Shown: positions 6,146-6,650 of the stretch, piece after piece
How the letters are laid out: each line of letters starts with the position of its first letter
Position numbering within the stretch: position 1 is the stretch's first letter
Notes under the pieces: generated by a model
Told to the model about the DNA's origin: nothing
Database searches by the model: none
Seen by the model: the letters and a program-made list of their open reading frames with translations, nothing else
NCBI GenBank assembly: GCA_013349725.1
Contig: DUZB01000098.1
Coordinates: 4,265 to 10,914, forward strand
DNA from: Deltaproteobacteria bacterium
GTDB taxonomy: Bacteria > Desulfobacterota > DSM-4660 > Desulfatiglandales > Desulfatiglandaceae
Length of the DNA stretch: 6,650 nucleotides
Reading direction: 5' to 3'
Position numbers and translations under genes: made by a program

Positions 6146-6319
6146 CATAAGGTCTTTTTTGCTGCCGCATCTAATTCCTATGGAGCCCCCGGTCCTTATT
6201 TGCTGGTACAATCAAGACTTGGCGTAAAGCTATGTGTTTTGAAATGTACCAGCAAATTAGGACCTCCGCAACGTGTGGAGGAGGTTTATCCAAGATGCGC
6301 CAGCAAAAAAGACCTTATG
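6146..6319. repeat. Nested inverted-repeat element, possible MITE-like repeat
   Basis: The outer arms, 6146-6172 and 6293-6319, are reverse complements over 27 bases with one mismatch; the outer 19 bases are perfect. The inner arms, 6191-6210 and 6245-6264, match over 20 bases with one mismatch, around a 34-base loop. The two arm types are themselves related (GGTCTTTTTTGCTG versus GGTCCTTATTTGCTG). The element therefore holds two direct and two inverted copies of one motif. CCTCC (6263-6267) and GGAGG (6277-6281) form a small extra hairpin on the right side. No clean target-site duplication is visible; CCATT occurs on both sides (6137-6141 and 6323-6327) but at unequal distances. The rest of the 490-base stretch from 6104 to 6593 holds only the hairpins and promoter listed separately. 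Confidence 0.75.
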
Positions 6320-6361
6320 ACTCCATTCATGCAGGGATTTTTGAATAAGGTACGTTTTTTG
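6304..6361 (+). terminator. Alternative hairpin using the right arm and a third motif copy
   Basis: ACCTTAT at 6312-6318, part of the right outer arm, can also pair with ATAAGGT at 6345-6351. Outside this, AAAAAA at 6305-6310 faces TTTTTT at 6355-6360. This resembles a bidirectional terminator with an A-tract and a T-tract, but the seven-pair stem is AT-rich and the loop is 26 bases, so it is weak. Confidence 0.25.
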
Positions 6362-6397
6362 TGAATTTGTGAATCCATACTCGTATCATCAAATCTT

Positions 6398-6441
6398 GGC
6401 CAGGCATGAAAATTTCTGCCCAGGCCCCTCTTTTTCTTCTT
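6398..6441 (+). terminator. Intrinsic terminator candidate downstream of the antiporter gene
   Basis: GGCC at 6398-6401 pairs with GGCC at 6423-6426. After a small internal loop, GGCA (6403-6406) pairs with TGCC (6417-6420), and GAA (6408-6410) pairs with TTC (6414-6416) around AAT. A T-rich run (CTCTTTTTCTTCTT) follows at 6428-6441. It lies about 300 bases after the antiporter stop, with the nested repeat in between. It could end the three-gene operon transcript or a transcript from the repeat element. Confidence 0.5.
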
Positions 6442-6468
6442 GACACCATCCTCTCCCACCATTATTTT
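6440..6468 (+). promoter_or_regulatory. Sigma-70-like promoter with perfect -35 box
   Basis: TTGACA (6440-6445) matches the -35 consensus exactly. After 17 bases comes TATTTT (6463-6468, four of six). TATAC at 6468-6472 and GTATA at 6480-6484 form a small dyad over the expected start site and could bind a regulator. The next start codon is at 6594, which would leave a leader of about 120 bases. A second, weaker -10-like TATAAA lies at 6571-6576. Confidence 0.5.
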
Positions 6469-6593
6469 ATACCAAAATAGTATAGAACACTGAATTGTCC
6501 GGAATAGTCCCTTTTTAAACTGAGATTCACAGCCATGAGGATCATTGCATTCCGGTCATCCATTCATTTTTATAAATAGAGAGCAAACCATTC

Positions 6594-6650
6594 ATGAAAT
6601 GCAAGAAACACCCTTTTCGCATCCTCACTTGGATCCTTTCCCTCCTGTTG
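6594..6650 (+). CDS. N-terminus of an exported or membrane protein (partial, runs off the window)
   Basis: From the ATG at 6594 the frame stays open to the window edge, giving 19 residues: a basic n-region (MKCKKHPFR) followed by a hydrophobic stretch (ILTWILSLLL). This is typical of a signal peptide or signal anchor. AGAGAG at 6578-6583 is a modest ribosome binding site ten bases upstream, and a promoter candidate lies at 6440-6468. The mature protein is outside the window, so no function can be given. Confidence 0.55.
   Translation, partial: MKCKKHPFRILTWILSLLL

Noticed and set aside
5572..6150. 192-codon plus-strand frame overlapping the antiporter
   Set aside because: It is a frame shadow rich in R, H and P, while the antiporter signatures lie in the other frame.
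6146..6319. Nested palindrome as an integron attC site
   Set aside because: No R''/R' core pair (RYYYAAC...GTTRRRY) frames the structure, and there is no integrase or cassette array nearby.
6146..6319. Nested palindrome as CRISPR or insertion-sequence ends
   Set aside because: Repeats are not regularly spaced direct copies with unique spacers, and no transposase or cas gene is present.
6122..6532. TGAGATTCAGAG (6122-6133) and TGAGATTCACAG (6521-6532) as flanking direct repeats of an insertion
   Set aside because: They are 11 of 12 identical but lie far from the arms of the palindrome at unequal distances, so chance is more likely than a target-site duplication.

Overview
The window looks like chromosome from a Gram-negative, probably anaerobic bacterium. 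I lean towards the Desulfobacterota (former Deltaproteobacteria), with moderate confidence. The reasons are moderate GC, GGAGG-type ribosome binding sites on some genes, a secreted DUF4197 protein, a PP-loop/NFACT-R tRNA thiolation-type protein and short iterated intergenic repeats. No rRNA, tRNA, CRISPR array, transposase or phage gene is visible.

Layout. Positions 1-46 may hold the last codons of an upstream gene, followed by a weak terminator. Positions 94-187 are a repeat-built hairpin. A TesB-like hotdog thioesterase lies on the minus strand (208-993). The other recognised genes are on the plus strand. An unrecognised 113-residue helical protein (1186-1527) is followed by a secreted DUF4197 protein (1629-2372). 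The ribosome binding site of the second gene can pair with a CCTCC sequence just after the stop of the first. After an intergenic stretch with an 8-bp iteration and a candidate promoter comes a tight three-gene run: a CbpA-type J-domain co-chaperone (2535-3449), a PP-loop ATPase fused to an NFACT-R RNA-binding domain (3466-4437), and an NhaC-family Na+/H+ antiporter (4478-6103). The gaps in this run are 16 and 40 bases, so one transcript is likely.

The 490 bases from 6104 to 6593 hold no convincing gene. They contain a nested inverted-repeat element (6146-6319), a good intrinsic terminator (6398-6441), and a promoter with a perfect -35 box directly after it (6440-6468). At 6594 a new protein starts with a signal-peptide-like N-terminus and runs off the window.

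Two things stand out. First, the PP-loop/NFACT-R gene belongs to a predicted and, as far as I know, little-tested route to tRNA 4-thiouridine. Its 5' end carries a textbook intrinsic terminator shape inside the coding sequence (3526-3561: 12 paired bases, a TCGA loop, then eight Ts), about 60 bases after a start codon that lacks a clear Shine-Dalgarno. That arrangement could make transcription of it and the antiporter depend on its own translation. Second, the nested palindrome near 6150-6320 is built from four related copies of one roughly 15-base motif and has the look of a small non-autonomous repeat family.
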